A stretch of 64,000 nt of DNA from NCBI RefSeq assembly GCF_028389875.1, contig NC_084665.1:3472001-3536000 (forward strand). Direction: 5' to 3'. The notes under the pieces are model-generated. The model was given only the letters and a program-made list of their open reading frames with translations, searched no databases and was not told the origin of the DNA. Positions 1 to 10,600 of the stretch are shown piece after piece (within the stretch, counting starts at the first letter, position 1; every line of letters starts with the position of its first letter). The DNA comes from Rhea pennata (Eukaryota > Chordata > Aves > Rheiformes > Rheidae). The position numbers and the translations under genes were made by a program.

Positions 1-345
1 TGTGGCCACCCGTTTTCTTGGGGATGTGCAAGTGCAATGGGACGCCTGTGGCCCGGTGGGGCCAGGTAGCTCTGGGACCAAAGCCGTCGCTCAGCATCTG
101 ATTGCAGGAGTGGCTGTGGGGCTGGCAGTGATGGGGGCAGGGCCTCACTTGAGGCTGGAAGGAGCAACTGTATGGAGGGTACTGTGTTTCCTGGGACTGC
201 AAGTCAGGCCTGGGTGCTTGGAGCTAGTTGTGCCTGCTTGGAGCATCAGCCCTGCGTTGCTGCTCTCCAGGATGGGCTGATCCTCGCCATGGTGTGCACT
301 GCGCAGCCTGCTGGCGTGCCATAGCCACATGTGCTTGCCTTGCAG
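1..345 (+). other. PTK7: PTK7 intron (partial)
   Basis: No exon is recognisable before the acceptor TTGCAG that ends at 345. The open frames here do not resemble the transmembrane or juxtamembrane part of PTK7, so this is read as intron. The preceding PTK7 exons lie outside the window. Confidence 0.7.
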
Positions 346-2255
346 GTGGTGCTTTCCTGCAGAATGGGCAGACAACAGATGAGATCCAAGAAGAAGTGGC
401 CTTGACCAACCTGGGCAGCAGCTCTGGAGCCAGCAAGCGGCACAGCACTGCTGACAAGATGCACTTTCCACGCTCCAACCTGCAGACAATCACTACCCTT
501 GGTATGTCGGGCCACCCTAGCCCCCACCCCAAGTCCTGGCCCAGCAAAACCCCCCCCCGCAACTGAAACCCCAGCATGTCCTAGCTGGAATATGGGACCT
601 GCTGGAGTACGGAGTACCCCACAGCCACTGTCTTTGCGGAGATCCTGGACTGTCCTAACACATGCTGTCCTAATGTGTGCTGTCCTCCTATGTGCTGCCC
701 TCCGCTTACAGGCAGGGGGGAGTTCGGTGAGGTCTTCCTGGCCAAGGCGAAGGGTGTGGAGGATGGCGAAGACGAGGCACTGGTGCTGGTGAAGAGCCTG
801 CAGACCAGGGATGAGCAGCTGCAGCTGGACTTCCGGCGCGAGGCGGAGATGTTTGGCAAGCTGAACCATGCCAATGTGGTGCGGCTGCTGGGGCTGTGCC
901 GCGAGGCAGAGCCACACTACATGGTGCTGGAGTATGTGGACCTGGTAAGGGCCTTGCCAGTGGTGCCTGTGGTAGAAAGGCTGGGTTGGATGGCAGGAAC
1001 ACTGCAAATGTGATGTGGTCCAGGCTGGTGGACTGGCCTTGAATCTCCTGTGGAAGGTCTGGAGTTTATTGGAAAGAAATACATCTGGGGTATTAAAAAC
1101 CTCCTGGAAGCACCAGACCTACTTGCCTTGATCTTAGCCCTTCGAGCCATAGAGACAACATACTGCTTGACCTACCAGGCAGGAGCCAAAAGGGCAGGGA
1201 AGGGCTGTGGCCCAGGATGAGAGGGTCTGCAGTGCTCCTTGTGGGCCTGTTGCGGCTGGGCATGATGGGGACCGATGCAGCTGGCAGCGGGTGGATACTG
1301 CCTCTGAATAATCATTTTCCGTCTCCTCAGGGGGACCTGAAGCAATTCCTGAGGATCTCCAAGAGCAAAGATGAGTCTCTGAAGCCACAGCCCCTCAGCA
1401 CCAAGCACAAGGTGAGGGTGCAGCTGTGGCCATGCTGTGGGGTTAGGGGACCATGGGGAGGGCAGCCAGTGCCAACATCTCTCTGGGAAGTAGGTGTCTC
1501 TCTGCACGCAGGTGGCCCTGGGCATGGAGCATCTGTCCAACAGCAGGTTCGTGCACCGGGACTTGGCAGCAAGGAACTGCTTGGTCAGCGCTCAGCGGCA
1601 GGTCAAGATCTCAGCGCTGAGCCTCAGCAAGGATGTGTATAACAGGTCAGTTGGGAGCCGTGGGGGGAGAGGGGGGTGGGATGGCTTGGGAGGGTGCCTA
1701 TCTCACTGCCTGCCTGTCCTGCCCGCAGCGAGTATTACCACTTCCGCCAGGCCTGGATCCCGCTGCGCTGGATGCCGCCCGAGGCTGTGCTGGAGGATGA
1801 GTTCTCCACCAAGTCGGACGTGTGGTCCTTTGGGGTGCTAATGTGGGAAGTCTTCATGCATGGAGAGATGCCCTACAGCCCGCTGGCAGACGATGAGGTC
1901 CTGGCAGGTACGTGAGGCACTTTGTGCCTTCTCCAGTGTCCTTTCTCAGGGGAGAGGGGCTGGCCGGAGCACTGTTTGCCCTCCGACATGATGCTGGTGC
2001 AGCTGGGGAGGCTGCAGGAGGTCCACGGGTGGAGATGCTGCCGGAGGGCGTCACGCCTCTTCTCAACAGCCTTCGGGGCTTTGCTTTCCTGCAGGTTTGC
2101 AGTCGGGCAAGACGAAGCTCCCGCAGCCTGAGGGCTGCCCTTCGCGACTCGCCAAGCTGATGCAGCGCTGCTGGGCCCCCAGCCCCAAGGACCGGCCCTC
2201 CTTTGGCGAGCTCGCCACCACCCTTGGGGACAACCCGGCTGACAGCAAGGCCTGA
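346..2255 (+). CDS. PTK7: PTK7, C-terminal pseudokinase exons (5' partial)
   Basis: Inactive tyrosine-protein kinase 7, a single-pass membrane co-receptor in Wnt and planar cell polarity signalling. Only the cytoplasmic part is here. Six exons join in frame at 346-501, 712-944, 1331-1411, 1494-1645, 1729-1907 and 2095-2255 (TGA 2253-2255), giving about 320 codons. Family matches include [59 protein letters not shown] and [15 protein letters not shown]. Kinase motifs in order: glycine loop GRGEFGEV (split codon 501/712), VK lysine at 792-794, HRD at 1554-1562, and Ala-Leu-Ser at 1614-1622 where active kinases have DFG. Loss of the metal-binding Asp makes it a pseudokinase. The fourth exon uses a TAG acceptor with a modest pyrimidine tract. 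That start is preferred because it gives the expected ..[13 protein letters not shown]. The upstream exons with seven Ig domains and the TM segment are missing only because the window starts late. Confidence 0.96.
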
Positions 2256-2412
2256 GCGGCCCGGCCCTCGCTGGGGAAGGAGGCGAGGGGGCGGACAGGG
2301 GTGCGGGGTGCTCCCGGGGCGCTCCCAGGTCCCCTGGCTGAGCGCCAGCCTGACGTGCTGGGAGCAGCATGGCGCCAGCAGCGGCTGAACTCAAAGCACA
2401 AACCTGCACACC

Positions 2413-2441
2413 CCACCACCACCACCACCACCACCACCACC
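2413..2441. repeat. (CCA)n microsatellite
   Basis: About nine uninterrupted CCA units lie in the PTK7 3' UTR. The poly-His and poly-Val frames across it are artefacts of the repeat. Confidence 0.95.
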
Positions 2442-2992
2442 CCGTCCCTCTCCTCCCCAGGCCCCCAACGCCAGCCCTCGCTGCCTCTCGCTCTCTGCCT
2501 GCCCAGTCCGGAGCTCCCGGGCTGGCGGCACGGGTGCAGCGCGGCTTCGCCCATGTGCCCAGCGGGAGCCGGGCTCCGGCAGCCGGCTCTGCGTCCCCGC
2601 TCGCCACGCGCGTTAGCTGTCGGCCCCGTCCGGCCAGCCGTCTGCCCGTCTGTGCTAGGCACACCGGTGTCTCTCCTGGGCGGGCACGGGCCCGCCTGCG
2701 GGAACGTGAAGTGCCTGGCATATGAAGGAGACGTCTGCCACCTTTCCCATCGCCCCCGTGCCTTTTTTCTTCTTTTTTTTTTTGTATGATTATTATTTTC
2801 CCCCCTCCCTCCCTCCCTCCCTCCCTGGGGCAGTGCCCCCCCCACCTCCTTTTCTAGTGTGCTGGCTCCTCCCCACCGTAGTATTTCTGTTACTGGAACG
2901 CAGCCTAGAGTTCGGTTAGTTTGTTTGCTTGAGCGGAGGGTACCGCAGCCAAGAAGGGTTGGGTTTTTGTTGTGTTTTTATGTGCTGCTCTC

Positions 2993-2998
2993 AATAAA
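2993..2998 (+). terminator. PTK7: PTK7 poly(A) signal AATAAA
   Basis: A canonical AATAAA lies 740 bases after the stop codon, followed by T-rich and then GTG-containing DNA. It is the only canonical signal noted between the PTK7 stop and the intergenic region. Confidence 0.85.
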
Positions 2999-3015
2999 AA
3001 AAGCCTCTTTTTTAA

Positions 3016-6000
3016 TTATTTTTATTTTGCGGAGGGGGACATGGTCTTTGTGAGCTGCTGCTCTCAGCTGGGTCCTGGGAAAGCCTGGGCGCTGGTTACG
3101 GGTGCTTCTGCCACTCCAGTGTTTTCCCATGGTGTTCGCTGAGGCTCCGGGAGCCCCAGTGCAATCCAGGCGCCGGCTGAGCTGCGGAGCAGTCTGGCTG
3201 GCCGTACGTCCCCACGGTGCTGGAGCTGAATTCTTCCGGGAGGAGGGCTGGACGTGAGACAATGGGCACAAGTTGAAGAAGGGAAATTTGTATTGGGTAC
3301 TAGAGAAAACAGTTGTCCCCTGAGGGTAATTGGGCCCCTGACGGGCATTGAGTTGCATTTGATGCGTTGTTTCCATCTTTACAGTCTGTCACGCTGCTGT
3401 GGCCTTCCCTTCTTGCATCTCCTGCTGCGGGATGGCTGCACATGTTGTGCAGGCCTACAGCTGAGTGCGTTTCCGCTTGTGCCCCCCCCCCCCCCGGTGT
3501 TTATTACTCCTTGAGCACTTCTTGCCCCAGAAATACCCCCAGCTTGTTCAGAAACTGCGTAGCTGGGCATTTTCAGGTAGATCATGTGAGAGAGCCAGGC
3601 GCTAGATTCCTTCAGCTGGACTAGTGCTGCCACATCTCACCTGGTGCTTCGCCAGGGGTTCGCTATTTTTTTCCCAGTTGTTGATGCTCTGCTTTGAGGC
3701 TGCCTGGGACGTCACGGGGAGGTTCAGGGAGTTGCGTAGCATCGGCCGATGGGCCAGCGAGCGCTGTCAAAGCTTTGCCCTGGAAGAAGGCCACTGGCAC
3801 GTCAGATGCAACCAGTGATCCCTGGTCCTGTGCAGCTGGAGAACAGAGGTGTCCAGGACCGCTGGGCTGAGAGTCCCATTCTGCTGGCCTCGTGCTTGCA
3901 GCTCTGCTTCCCAGGAGCAGGGACAACGTGGCTGCAAGGGGGCGGGTCCGGTGAGAGGCATCGGGATGTGGTGCTCAGCTCTACTTCAGCACGTCCTGCG
4001 GACACGGATGTCTGTTCACCACATGGCCCAGATTCAGTGGCTCCAGGGAGGCACCCAAGCACGAAGGACACCAGCGCTAAGACAAAACCCAGGCCTCCAG
4101 GGTGCAGAAAGTCGGGGCTGGTGGGAGAGCGTGTTTTTGCGAGTGATGTCACGAAAAAGCTCTGTATCCTTGGGGACAGCTCAGATGTTGGCCAAACTAA
4201 TTGGAAACAGTAAGCTGAGCAGAGACAGGCCCGGCTAAATGGGGAGCGGGGAATCAGCGCACCCACCTCAAGCCCCTGCAGGAGATGGGGAGGACTCAAA
4301 CAGCAGGGAGGGATCCAGCTGCTCCAGCCCAAGTTGAGGTAATGACATCTTCAAAAACACAGGGGAAGGATGATAACTAGGGTGGCATCTTGCAGCACCC
4401 AGGACTACAAAGAACAGCGTGGCTGCATCAGAACCCAGGTCCACCCAACGGACCACCAAAACATGTGCCCCAAAAATTAATGTTTAGGGAGAAGTATAAG
4501 ACCTGGCAAGCAGGTACACGGCATCCCAGCTGCCAGCTACCCGATAACCTCTGAACCAGGTGTTTCCAGTAGCCCTTGATGACTTCTCTTGCCACAAAGT
4601 CATCCAAGCTCCCCTTAAGCCTGTATACACTTTGGGCACCCATAGCACCCTGGGGACAGATCCACTACGCAGCGAGGAGAAGCACTTCTTGTTTGCTTTG
4701 GTTTCTCCTGGTGTCCTGTGGCTCTCATGCAGCTGTCTCAAGGCCCTGCAGATGCACTAATGGACCCTAACTGCCCTGAACAGCCTCACCTGGGACACCC
4801 ACACCCTCTGCCCATGACCCAGGAGCAGCATTTAAGCTTAGGCCTGGGCCCTTGCTCTTGTTTTTGAGCAACCCTGTGGGTGGACTTGTTCTCAGCTTTG
4901 TCTCCAGCCATTTCCTGGATTGACCTTAGACCTATGTTTCAGCCTTATTTCCAGTCTTGCCTTCCAGCTGGACTCCCTGAACGGATCTAGGATCTTGTTC
5001 TTTGCTTGCTGCATCTAGGCTTGTTGATGGACCATGCTGCCAGCAGCCAGCTCTGGTTGCCCTGCTCAGGTACTGTGGGACTTTACCCATTGGGGAGGGC
5101 ATAGTCCATGCTGGGGTTGGCCCCCTCCCCGTGAGGGGCAGCCCTGTTCATGTAGCTCTCTGACAGCGTACGTGATGGCCGGAGGAGCTCCTCGGCTGAA
5201 ACATCTCTCTGAAATCCTAAACATGAGTTGAGCCTTCCTTCGCGTACGTGCAGCAATAGCTCCAATCCAAGTGCTGCTGCTCGCCCAAGAGATGTGGAGG
5301 TTAGGTGAGAACAGCTCCCCGCACTGCAGCAGGAAGCCCGTGCTGGGGCTGAGCACGAGCATGCTCCCCTGGTCCCGAACGGGTGGAAAATGCTGGAAAG
5401 GGGGTGAGAAAGCGCCTTTGTGCTGCAGCGGCCTAGAGAAGAGGTGCTGAGGGGATGTGGAGGACTATAAAAGATCAGGCAGCGTGGGGGTGCTGAGAGA
5501 GGAATGCTGGCTGGGAAGAGCTGGGGCTCGCTCCCTCTGGGGGGCGGGCGGCTGCAGGAGTGACATCCGCCTGGAGGCTCTGTCGGAGGCCGGGAGAAAC
5601 CAGCCAGAGGGACTGGGGAAGAGCGGCTAACGCCAAAGGCAAAGCAAGCTTGTGGCTCTCAGCTTTGCCAGGGAGGCTAGAAGAGCCTCTGGGTGAGGCC
5701 TAGGTGCGTGGGGGCGTTGCACCCCACCAGGGCGTTAAGGTGCACGTTCCCCACCGCCCCATACGCTTTGGGCACGGCGCAACGGGGAGATGCAGAGACA
5801 CCCCCCCTCCCCACAGTGCTCTGTGCCCTTGCTGGGAAGGGAGGTGCATGGTGGTGTGGGGGCTGCGTCCCCCGTATGAGGGGAGGCCACGGGGACACGG
5901 GGCGGGGAGGTGGGGCAGCAGGGCCCCTGCTGCAGCCGGGCCTCTCCAGGCAGCGGCCCCTCTGGGAGCTCCTCGGCGGTAACTGGAGGAGGGGTGCAGT

Positions 6001-7330
6001 GCCACGCGCCCTACCCATGGACGGAGGGGTGAAGAGGCTCATTTCCCCCCCCCCCCCCCAAACTAGGCTAGGGAGGATGGCGACAGGGGCGAGAGAAGAA
6101 CCAGCCCGAAGCGAGGCTACAGGAGGCAGGCGCCTCCCCGCTCGGCGAGCCCTCAGGCTCACCTGGGCTAGGTGCACCCGGGCTCACCGGCCGCCGGGAA
6201 GGAGAGCGGCCAGGGCATGTGATGGGAGGCATGTGAGCGCCTGCGGGGAGCTATAAATGGCCTGTGTGCTCACCGGAGGAGCACGGCTGGCGGGGAGCAC
6301 GCTGCCGGGGGTGGAGGTCGGGGGGGGGGGTTATGTTTTTGCAGCGATTCCCTCGCTCTGTAGGAGGTCTGCCCTGGGGAGCGGGGTTGGGGGCGCAGCT
6401 GCGAAGGCCGGCGGCGAGGTGGGTGCCGCGGAAGGGCTCGTGCCAGCGGCGAAGCTCTCGCCGTGGTGCCCAGGAGGCAGAGAGGGGCCTGGCGCTGGCC
6501 TTGCTCGGCCTCGGGGTCGCCGGCCGCAGGATGGGGTGCGGGAGAGCCCCCCTCTTTTTCACCAAAGGCCGCATCTCTGTGCATGTGCCCTCGCCTCCGA
6601 ACTGAGAGTTTGCGCTCCGTGAGGGGACGGATAAGTCCCCCGCTGCCCCCTTGCTGACCCACGTGTGCCTGCGCAGCGCCCCGAAATCGGCCTGCTGGCG
6701 GCCCGCAGCACCTCCCAGCAGCGCCGCAAGCCGCAGGGCGGCTCGGGGGGGGCGGCGGATGGAGGGGGGCAGGACCAGTGTCACCCCCTCTGCCTCTCCG
6801 AGGGAGGAAGAGGGGGACGCGGGGCACAGACTGCCCGAGGGTGGCTGCGCGGACGGCTTCTCTCCGCTCCCTGCCTTTTGGCCGGGGGTGTTGCGGCAGC
6901 GCCTGCCCGGTCTCGTGCTCTGCAGAGCGGCGTGCGCCGACGTGAGCCCGCTCTCCTCCTGGGCCTCCCCAGGCCCTGCTAACCTCAGCCGGGGAGAGGC
7001 AGCGCGGCCGCTTCCAAGCCGGGCGGCCGCCCCAGTCAGGTAAGCGCTGTGCGGCCTCCGCAGAGCGGCCTGCGCTTACGCCTGCTGGCGTTGCCCGCGG
7101 GCACGGCAGCGGCTGCTCGAAGGGGCCGGGGCGCTGGGCGAGCGGAGCGGAGCGGAGCAGGGCGGAGCGGAGCTCGGCGCTCCGCGGGGCCGCCGGCGCC
7201 GGCCGCGTTGCGCGCGCCCCCGGCCAGGGCAGACGCGGCGCCCGCGCCCTCGGCGCTCGCTGCTGCCCGGCCCGCGCCGTCCGCGCGGCGCGCGGCGCCT
7301 TTAAGAGCCTCCCCGCGCGCTCCGAGAGGG
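3016..7330. other. PTK7-SRF intergenic region
   Basis: No protein-coding exon is recognised. It contains C runs (about 3481-3496 and 6046-6059), a TATAAAAG at 5466-5473 with no evident gene behind it, and unplaced sequence at 4440-5000 that may be degenerate repeat. From about 5500 it becomes GC-rich, and it is CpG-dense from about 6600, merging with the SRF promoter island. Large frames in the CpG-rich part reflect a lack of stop codons. Confidence 0.6.
6251..6260 (+). promoter_or_regulatory. SRF: CArG-like element CTATAAATGG, distal SRF upstream
   Basis: One mismatch from CC(A/T)6GG (T at position 2), about 1.4 kb before the SRF start codon. It also contains TATAAA. It may be a weak distal SRF site, an upstream TATA, or chance. 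Confidence 0.3.
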
Positions 7331-7451
7331 GGGTGACGCGAGCGCACTCGGCACGTATGCAAATCGACCGCCGCGCGGAGGCCAATGAGCGCGGGCGCTC
7401 GGCGGCCGGCGGCCAATGGGCCGGCGCCTGCCGGCGGGGCGCCGGCTCGCC

Positions 7452-7461
7452 CCATATAAGG
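7452..7461 (+). promoter_or_regulatory. SRF: SRF promoter CArG box 1 (CCATATAAGG)
   Basis: Exact match to the serum-response-factor consensus CC(A/T)6GG, 182 bp before the SRF ATG and 20 bp before a second perfect box, about two helical turns. Confidence 0.9.
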
Positions 7462-7471
7462 AGCGCCTTCG

Positions 7472-7481
7472 CCATAAAAGG
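7472..7481 (+). promoter_or_regulatory. SRF: SRF promoter CArG box 2 (CCATAAAAGG)
   Basis: Exact CC(A/T)6GG match, on the same DNA face as box 1. It is likely bound by SRF itself. Confidence 0.9.
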
Positions 7482-7494
7482 CAACATTGTATCG

Positions 7495-7504
7495 CTTTAT
7501 ATGG
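7495..7504 (+). promoter_or_regulatory. SRF: CArG-like / TATA-like element CTTTATATGG
   Basis: One mismatch from the CArG consensus, placed where a TATA-like element would be expected before the presumed start site. It could serve either role. Confidence 0.5.
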
Positions 7505-7572
7505 GGGCGGCGCGGCGCGGCGGGGGCGGCGGCGCAGCGGGGCCGTGAGCGCGGAGCGGCGCCGGCGGGGCC

Positions 7573-7590
7573 ATGGCGGGGCCGGCCTGA
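7573..7590 (+). promoter_or_regulatory. SRF: Short uORF in the SRF 5' leader (five codons plus stop)
   Basis: ATG in a strong Kozak context (G at -3, G at +4), then four codons and TGA. It ends 43 bases before the SRF ATG. The main ATG has G at -3 but C at +4, a weaker context. The uORF is present in mRNA only if transcription starts upstream of 7573, as the promoter layout suggests. Confidence 0.5.
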
Positions 7591-7633
7591 CCCGGCCCGG
7601 CCCGACCCGACCCGACCCGCGCTCGCCGCCGCG

Positions 7634-10600
7634 ATGCTGCCGAGCCAGGCCGGGGCCGGGAACGGCGCCGCCGCCGCACTGGCCCGCGGCTCGGCCTTGG
7701 GCCGGGCGCCGGTGCCTCGTGGGGCGAACGGCGGCGGGGCGGCGGCGGCGGGGCCGCCCGGCGGCCGCCTGGAGCGGGAGGCGCTCTACAGCGGCAGCGA
7801 GGGCGACTCGGAGTCGGCCGAGGAGGAGGAGCTGGGCGGCGAGCGGCGCGGCGTGAAGCGCGGCCTGGCCGAGGCGGCGGCGGCGGCGGCGGCAGGGCCG
7901 GCGGCGGGAGCGGCGGCGGCGGCCGGCTACAGCGGCGGCGGCGGCGGGGCCGTGAGCGGCGCCAAGCCCGGGAAGAAGACGCGCGGCCGGGTGAAGATCA
8001 AGATGGAGTTCATCGACAACAAGCTGCGGCGCTACACCACCTTCAGCAAGAGGAAGACCGGCATCATGAAGAAGGTGCGGGCCCGGGGGCACCGGCGGGG
8101 CCGGGGCGGGCCCGGAAACGGCGGCCGCTTCCCGCTCGCGGCACCTGGAGCCGAGCGCTGCGGGCGCCGCCGCCGCCGCGGGGCCCGCGGGCCCGGCCCG
8201 CCCCGGGGAGGCCCCGGGGGCGGAGGGCGCCGGGCGCAGCTCTCCGCGGCTGCCCTTTCCCGCCCGGGGTCCGACGGCGCTGGGGCCTTCCCGCGGCCCC
8301 CGGGAGCGGGGTGCCGCTCCACGCGGTTCGGATGCTCCCGGTGCTGCCGGCAGCCGGGGCTCGGCAGGTCGTTCCGTGCCGTCGGGCGCCGCTGCCTCCT
8401 GGCTGGAGCATCCTCCTGCGCGGCTGCTCAGGGCCGCATCCCGGCTTCGCCCGGCCTGGGAGAACTGGCATGGCCGGGGCAGGGGGGATGAGGCCGCCCT
8501 GTCCGTGGCAGCGCCGTGCGCCCGCTCACCCGGGACCTGTGGCGTGGCCGCCTGGCTGGGGCCGGGGTGGGGAGAAGGAGGGGGCTGAGATGCGGGCTGG
8601 CGGAGTAGCATCCTTTCAGCGGGCCCAGCAGAGAGGAGAGCAGCGAGGTATCCAGGTGTGTCTGGAGAGGTTGGTGGGATGTCCAGGACTGGCATAGCCC
8701 AATGCCCCTGTGTCCTCCTGGGAGTATTCAGAGGAGACTTTTTTTTTCCTGTGATCTCTCCCCTAAGGGATCACCCATCCCCTAAGGGTCTCCTGATGGA
8801 GATGGGAACACAGCATGGGATGCTTCAACCTCCAGGGTGCTCTTGGGCCAAAGCTCTTCCTGGGGCAACGGTCAGGGAGCTGGAGCTGGTGCGAGTGAAA
8901 GAGCTGTGGCAGGAGCATGGTGGCATGTTGGGGACTCTTGTCCTGCTGGCATATATGTCTCTGTTGTCCATGACTCCTGATTCTTCCCTTGTGCTCCTGG
9001 CAGGCCTATGAGCTTTCCACACTGACAGGCACCCAAGTCCTGTTGTTGGTGGCCAGCGAGACAGGCCACGTGTACACCTTTGCCACGCGGAAGCTGCAGC
9101 CCATGATCACCAGTGAGACGGGGAAAGCACTGATCCAGACATGTCTCAACTCCCCGGACTCGCCTCCGCGCTCGGACCCCACTACCGACCAGCGCATGAG
9201 CGCCACGGGCTTCGAGGAGACTGACCTCACCTACCAGGTGTCGGAGTCGGACAGCAGCGGGGAGACCAAGGTAACAGCCGTGCACCCAGGAGCGTGGCTG
9301 GGCTCCCTGGGGTGCTGCGGGCCTGCGTCAGGAGCCCTGAACATTTCCAACCCGCGCTGAGTAGTGGATTGGGAGACCGAGGATGGGTCTCCCCTTCTAC
9401 CGTGACTCCAGCAAGCTATTGCCGTGGCCTCCCAGGGTTGGCTTCTTGACTTGGCCGGCGGTGGCCGTGATTCAGGAAGGCAGCGAAGCGGGTGGCAGGT
9501 GTCCCAACCCTGACTTTTGCGGCGAGGCTCCCCCCAGCCCAGGCCACCCCCGGGCAGCTCCTGATGCTGTTATCTCTCCCTGGGTGTCTCCATGCTCTTG
9601 CACTCATTGATAAAAATTTGATTCTGCCTCCATGGCCTTATAAGGCCTGGTTTCCCTCGCCAGAGTCCCTGGCAGGGCCCCTCACATTCCTTATAAGCTG
9701 CAGCTGTCTCTTGCTTTGGTGCCGTTTTGGAAGGGGGCAGGGAGGACATGGGGAATGGAAACATTTGGCTGGACAGGCCGTTTCTGCTCCCTGCCTGGTG
9801 TCCCTGCAGACGCTTGCCTGGGTTACTCGTGGCCCTACTCCCTGGGTGCTGTGGAGGGCCTGCTGGTGGGTGCAACGGCCCCTTTCTGCTGAGGAAAGGA
9901 TCTGTTGTATCTTGGGGCAGGGGGTGCAGGTGGCCTTGCATGCCCGTGGGCTGATCCTGCGGGAAGGCTGGCTCTCTTGTGCCCCGCTGCTTCCTTTGCA
10001 GCTTGGTGCTTGGGTCTGCGGGTGCTAGAAGTTGGGAAGTTGGTGCTGCGAGGCTGGGATGGCGCTGCAAGCTGACGTTTGTGCTGCGGCTTCTGGGCGC
10101 TGTGTGGCGTGCAGCTGGGGTGCTGTGAGTTGCTGCAGCTCCGCTGGACCTGTACTCTTGGGCTGGGAATCGGACCTGTTGCAAAAGCGCCCTGCCAGGC
10201 TGGAGCTCTGGCCGGCTGTGCACGAGCCCTCGCGTAGCCACGGTAGCAGCCCTGCCCTGCGGTGGCCACTCAATGTGAAGCAAAGCGTTTGTCTCTGCGC
10301 TGTTGGCGGTGGTAAAGGCAGCGAGCGCAGCGCTGAGGCATGCCCCCGTGCATCGTGTCTGATGCTGCAGAGATGCTGAGATGCGTGTCTGCGTCCTGTG
10401 GCAGCCCAGCAGCTCTGGTTGTGTTGCTGCTAGGTGCATGGCAGCTGTGGTCTTTGCGTGCCAGCTTCCCAGTGTGTGTGTGCAGCGCTGCTCTGAGCAA
10501 AGCCTCGTTGCTGCTGAGCTCTGCAAAGCATAAGTTGTGCCAGAGGTCTCTGCAGGTGGAGGAACTGCTGCAGGCCAGGTTGTTGTGGGATAGATACCCC

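Larger units (their letters stand above)
2256..3015 (+). other. PTK7: PTK7 3' UTR
   Basis: Non-coding sequence after the TGA, ending shortly after the AATAAA at 2993. It holds a CCA triplet array and a CCCT tetranucleotide array (about 2800-2826). The extent is inferred from the polyadenylation signal and the T/G-rich sequence that follows it. Confidence 0.75.
7357..7530 (+). promoter_or_regulatory. SRF: SRF proximal promoter
   Basis: Compact, readable architecture in a CpG island: octamer ATGCAAAT (7357-7364), CCAAT boxes at 7382-7386 and 7413-7417 (31 bp apart, a spacing compatible with paired NF-Y), two perfect CArG boxes at 7452 and 7472, and a third CArG/TATA-like CTTTATATGG at 7495-7504 followed by GGGGGCGG. 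Transcription probably starts just downstream, near 7520-7540 (inference). Paired proximal CArG boxes are known in mammalian SRF promoters, where SRF regulates itself. Confidence 0.85.

Noticed and set aside
2369-2725. Poly-His frame at the CCA array
   Set aside because: Produced by the triplet repeat in the PTK7 3' UTR.
4440-5000. Possible transposon remnant upstream of SRF
   Set aside because: Texture resembles an old repeat, but no diagnostic end, hairpin or coding block could be identified.
6270-7487. 405-codon minus-strand frame upstream of SRF
   Set aside because: GC-rich, stop-poor DNA. No recognisable domain and no splice or promoter logic.
7487-7633. N-terminal extension of SRF upstream of 7634
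   Set aside because: The frame is open but contains no in-frame ATG; the first codon at 7487 is TTG. Family alignment starts at MLP.
7301-8695. 464-codon minus-strand frame over the SRF promoter and exon 1
   Set aside because: CpG-island artefact. Real conservation is on the plus strand (MADS domain).
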